NCBI GenBank assembly: GCA_900768705.1
Contig: CAAGEB010000007.1
Span: 5,799-69,798 of the forward strand
DNA length: 64,000 bases
Direction: 5' to 3'
From: Oscillospiraceae bacterium
GTDB taxonomy: Bacteria; Bacillota; Clostridia; Oscillospirales; Ruminococcaceae
The notes under the pieces are model-generated. The model was not told where the DNA came from, made no database searches, and saw only the letters and a list, made by a program, of their open reading frames with translations. Below, in pieces: positions 61,425-64,000 of this stretch (within the stretch, counting starts at the first letter, position 1; every line of letters starts with the position of its first letter). A program made the translations under genes and the position numbers.

Positions 61425-62378
61425 ATGTCGGAAAGATTTCAAAATCAACACCTTATTTCTAAACTGGCTGCCGAGGTTTCAAAGGTAATCAAGGGCAAGA
61501 ATGACGCACTGTTTATTGTGCTGACGGCAATGCTTGCGGGAGGTCATGTTCTTATTGAGGATGTTCCCGGCGTGGGAAAAACCACTTTGGCAATGGCGTT
61601 GGGAAAGGCTACCGGGCTGAATTTCCGCAGAGCGCAGTTTACTCCCGATGTTATGGCGTCGGATATCACCGGTTTTACCATGTACAATAAGGCGGAAAGC
61701 CGTTTTGAGTACTGCCCCGGCCTTGCAATGACAAATATTCTTCTTGCGGACGAAATAAACCGTACCTCTCCGAAAACCCAGTCCGCTCTTTTGGAAGCAA
61801 TGGAGGAAAAGCGTGTTACCGTGGACGGTGCGGTTCATTTGCTGCCCGCCCCCTTTATGGTAATCGCTACCCAGAATTCACAGGGATTTGTGGGAACATT
61901 TCCGCTGCCCGAGGCTCAGCTGGATCGTTTTATGATGAAGATAAGTATGGGTTATCCGACTATTGAGGAGGAAGCCCAGATTATGCTTGACAGGGTGCTG
62001 GACAACCCTGCGGACGATCTTCGGACGGTTATCACTCCCGAACAGCTGGCGGAATGTATTGATGATGTTAAGCACATTATTTTTGCGGAAAGCCTTTGCA
62101 GGTATGTGGCTCAGCTGGCGGCGGCAACCAGAAATCACCCTGCGGTTGCTCTTGGCGTAAGCCCGAGAGCCTCCGTTGCGATTATGCAGGCAAGCCGTGC
62201 CTTTGCATATATCCGCGGCAGGGATTATGTTATCCCCGAGGATATTGTGCGGCTTCTTGTTCCGGTGTTTGAACACAGAATTGTATTGAGGCAGGAAACC
62301 CGCCTGAATAAGATAACCGTCCGCAGAGTGCTGGAGGAGGTTGTTGCTTCCGTAACGCCGCCAATCAGACGGAGTTGA
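61425..62378 (+). CDS. MoxR-type AAA+ ATPase
   Basis: The 317-residue protein has Walker A DVPGVGKTTLAMALGKA, Walker B NILLADEINRTSPKTQSALL, and the MoxR-type FPLPEAQLDRFMMK. MoxR ATPases act as chaperones that mature surface or complex proteins, usually paired with a DUF58 protein. ATG 61425 lies 13 bases after GAGAGG; an in-frame ATG at 61362 falls inside the repeat and is rejected. Confidence 0.93.
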   Translation: MSERFQNQHLISKLAAEVSKVIKGKNDALFIVLTAMLAGGHVLIEDVPGVGKTTLAMALGKATGLNFRRAQFTPDVMASDITGFTMYNKAESRFEYCPGLAMTNILLADEINRTSPKTQSALLEAMEEKRVTVDGAVHLLPAPFMVIATQNSQGFVGTFPLPEAQLDRFMMKISMGYPTIEEEAQIMLDRVLDNPADDLRTVITPEQLAECIDDVKHIIFAESLCRYVAQLAAATRNHPAVALGVSPRASVAIMQASRAFAYIRGRDYVIPEDIVRLLVPVFEHRIVLRQETRLNKITVRRVLEEVVASVTPPIRRS

Positions 62379-62381
62379 CCT

Positions 62382-63563
62382 ATGGCAAAGAACAGAGTGC
62401 TGTATTGTCTTGCCGTACTGGCAAGTCTGATTTTTTCAATGTGCTATACTTCAACGCTGTCGGCGGTGCTGCTGGGTACGGTGCTGATTTATCCTGTGCT
62501 GGCGGTGGTATGCACATTTATTCAGCTTGCGTCGGTGCAGGCGGGCTTTTCGGAAAAACGGGTTGTGGTGGATAAGGATACCCCCTTTGAAATTTCCGTT
62601 GATGTTAAAAACAGATCGGTTTTTCCCTGCGTTCCGCTGGAGCTGCTTTGCAGCCTCCCGGACAGCGAGCAGGGAGTTTTTGCGGAAAAAAGGATTTTCG
62701 CTTCCCTTTCTCCCTTATGCAGAGCTAAGCTTCAATTCCCGTGCAGACATATATACCGGGGCTGTTATTATTGCGAGATTAAGAAGCTTTCGGTGGTGGA
62801 TCCGCTCCGCATTATCCGATTTACAAAAAAGCTGAATGTGAGAATGACGGCGGTATTTCTGCCCAGAAAAATCAGGCTTTATTCAATGAAGGAGGACAAA
62901 ACCGGGAATTCCGGCGTTGTATGGAAAAAGCGCTCCGACGGTAAAGAGGACTTTTCCCATGTGCGTGATTATCGGGACGGGGATAATATTCAGCTGGTTC
63001 ACTGGAAGCTCACCGCAAAGCAGGACGAGTTTATGATAAAGCAGTTTGACAGCCCGGATGAGCGTCACGCTGTAATTTTGCCCGATTTTAACGGAGGCGA
63101 AAACAATAAAATGCTGTATGCGGACACGGTGATTGAGACCGCTGTGGCATTTGCAAGGGCTTTTCTTGACAGAGAAGTTAATGTTTCCGTGGATATCGGT
63201 CAGCTTTCCCGCAGAAAGATTATGAATATTAAGGGAAAAGCAGAATTTGAGCAGTTTTTTGAATTCATGTCGGTGGTTCCCGCAGACACGAAGGTGTGCG
63301 GTTTTCCGACGCTTATTGACAGCGTTGACCCGGACGGAGAGTTGTTTATGGTTCTTATTACCGATAAGCTTTCCGATGAGCTGATGATCCGTGCGAGAGC
63401 TGCGGCGGAGCGGCTTCAGGTGTTTGTGGCGTATATTAATCTTTATGATAAGTCGCTGAATGAGGAATTCAAAAAAGAAAATTTCTATTTTCTCAATATC
63501 CGTGGAAGTGGAGAGAAGGCTCTGAATACCGCTATGGAGCAGATTTTGAATACAGATGGTTGA
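62382..63563 (+). CDS. DUF58 domain membrane protein, MoxR partner
   Basis: The 393-residue protein starts with two hydrophobic segments (about residues 5-50), then a beta-sandwich and the DUF58 core FSHVRDYRDGDNIQLVHWKLT followed by a von Willebrand-like tail. It is encoded 3 bases after moxR and is expected to dock on its ATPase. In many bacteria a transglutaminase follows next; here a small unrelated gene follows. Confidence 0.92.
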   Translation: MAKNRVLYCLAVLASLIFSMCYTSTLSAVLLGTVLIYPVLAVVCTFIQLASVQAGFSEKRVVVDKDTPFEISVDVKNRSVFPCVPLELLCSLPDSEQGVFAEKRIFASLSPLCRAKLQFPCRHIYRGCYYCEIKKLSVVDPLRIIRFTKKLNVRMTAVFLPRKIRLYSMKEDKTGNSGVVWKKRSDGKEDFSHVRDYRDGDNIQLVHWKLTAKQDEFMIKQFDSPDERHAVILPDFNGGENNKMLYADTVIETAVAFARAFLDREVNVSVDIGQLSRRKIMNIKGKAEFEQFFEFMSVVPADTKVCGFPTLIDSVDPDGELFMVLITDKLSDELMIRARAAAERLQVFVAYINLYDKSLNEEFKKENFYFLNIRGSGEKALNTAMEQILNTDG

Positions 63564-63596
63564 TTTACTGTTGTATATAACAAGGAGGATATAAAA

Positions 63597-63818
63597 ATGG
63601 ATGTAAAAGCAAAAATTGAAGAGATTGTAAACAAGGTCAAGTCCGATGAACACTTTGCCGAAAAGTTTCAGAAGGAGCCAATAAAGGCTGTTGAAGAGGT
63701 TCTTGGTGTGGATCTGCCCGACGATGTTATCAATAATATTATTGAAGGCGTTAAGTCAAAGATAAATGTTGACGGAATCAAGGACAAGCTTTCGGGTATT
63801 TTCGGCGGAAACAAATAA
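63597..63818 (+). CDS. small NHLP/Nif11-like leader-type protein
   Basis: The 73-residue protein shows DEHFAEKFQKEPIKAVEEVLGVDLPDDVINN, like the leader region of nitrile-hydratase-type (NHLP) and Nif11 RiPP precursors, whose consensus has F..kf..dP...le..lGv.LPd. It then reads IIEGVKSKINVDGIKDKLSGIFGGNK and ends, with no clear core peptide. No modification enzyme is within the window. It may be a structural or signalling relative of those leaders. ATG 63597 follows AAGGAGGATATAAAA. Confidence 0.7.
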   Translation: MDVKAKIEEIVNKVKSDEHFAEKFQKEPIKAVEEVLGVDLPDDVINNIIEGVKSKINVDGIKDKLSGIFGGNK

Positions 63819-63895
63819 AAGCAGAAGAAACAGCCTGTGATATAGCTGTCTGTTTGCACAATGCGGCGGCAGAGGATAAGATTGCTTGACGGTTT

Positions 63896-64000
63896 GGCAG
63901 GGCTTAACTCACAGACTAACCATCTTATGCAAGGGGGTTCGGGGGCAAAGCCCCCGACCGGGTCAAGGGGCGCAAACAGGATGTTTGCGCAGTTGCCCCA
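63896..64000. repeat. dispersed intergenic repeat, copy D, cut by the window edge
   Basis: TCGGGGGC-AAA-GCCCCCGA (63939-63957), GCGCAAACA-GGA-TGTTTGCGC (63970-63990) and an outer GGGGC/GCCCC pairing (63967-63999). The block GCAAACAGGATGTT(T/A)GCGCAGTTGCCC is shared with copy C (50079-50105). Confidence 0.75.

Noticed and set aside
1..64000. CRISPR array, complete insertion sequence or prophage
   Set aside because: No regularly spaced direct repeats with unique spacers, and no transposase, integrase or phage structural gene among the readable frames.

Overview
The window looks like the replication-origin region of a low-to-mid GC Gram-positive of the Clostridia, most probably an Oscillospiraceae/Ruminococcus-like gut or rumen bacterium. 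Evidence: the Firmicutes-type order dnaA-dnaN-S4 (yaaA)-recF-remB-gyrB-gyrA-mnmG-rsmG-noc-parA-parB-serS, strong AGGAGG ribosome binding sites, TTGACA-N17-TATAAT promoters, the RicT/DarA/RNase Y set, and cytoplasmic glucan and galactoside enzymes. The species assignment is inference only.

Layout. 1-1.8 kb: end of a Y-family polymerase gene and an SPFH / ribbon-helix-helix / SdpI-like operon with a palindrome at its promoter. 2-6.8 kb: an O-antigen-ligase-like membrane protein, an AGCS amino-acid symporter with an unusual insert, a chain of perfect hairpins, and a DtxR-like regulator with a divergent metallo-beta-lactamase-fold protein. 6.9-24.4 kb: bipartite oriC around dnaA, the replication and gyrase genes, then the segregation cluster with three parS sites and two ParB-family proteins, one carrying Noc-type specificity residues. 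24.4-29.7 kb: an ABC exporter whose permease holds a roughly 380-residue coiled coil, then an aspartoacylase-like enzyme. 29.8-37 kb: carbohydrate block (GH27 alpha-galactosidase fused translationally to a tiny zinc-ribbon gene, glycogen phosphorylase with a structured leader, GH13 amylase preceded by a striking structured non-coding element). 37-42.7 kb: ricT-holB-darA housekeeping operon, a two-cluster ferredoxin, a HAD hydrolase and an ABC-2 exporter under a 12-bp inverted repeat. 42.7-50 kb: a FliK-like/FlhB-like pair divergent from cheA-cheW-cheR-cheB. 50-57.4 kb: RNase Y with a long leader, a QueT transporter under a preQ1-I riboswitch, an ECF sigma factor with its membrane partner, and a chemoreceptor whose promoter shares a palindrome with the cheA promoter. 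57.7-64 kb: a 700-residue SUFU-domain protein, a lipoprotein, an HD-domain protein, a MoxR/DUF58 pair and a small leader-peptide-like protein.

An overlay of short dispersed intergenic repeats runs through the window. At least three families are visible by eye: a modular hairpin family (about 5.3-5.55, 29.7, 50.0 and 63.9 kb), a 5'-UTR family at 40.7 and 57.6 kb, and a second 5'-UTR-type family at 55.1 and 61.3 kb. No rRNA, tRNA, CRISPR array or complete insertion sequence was seen.
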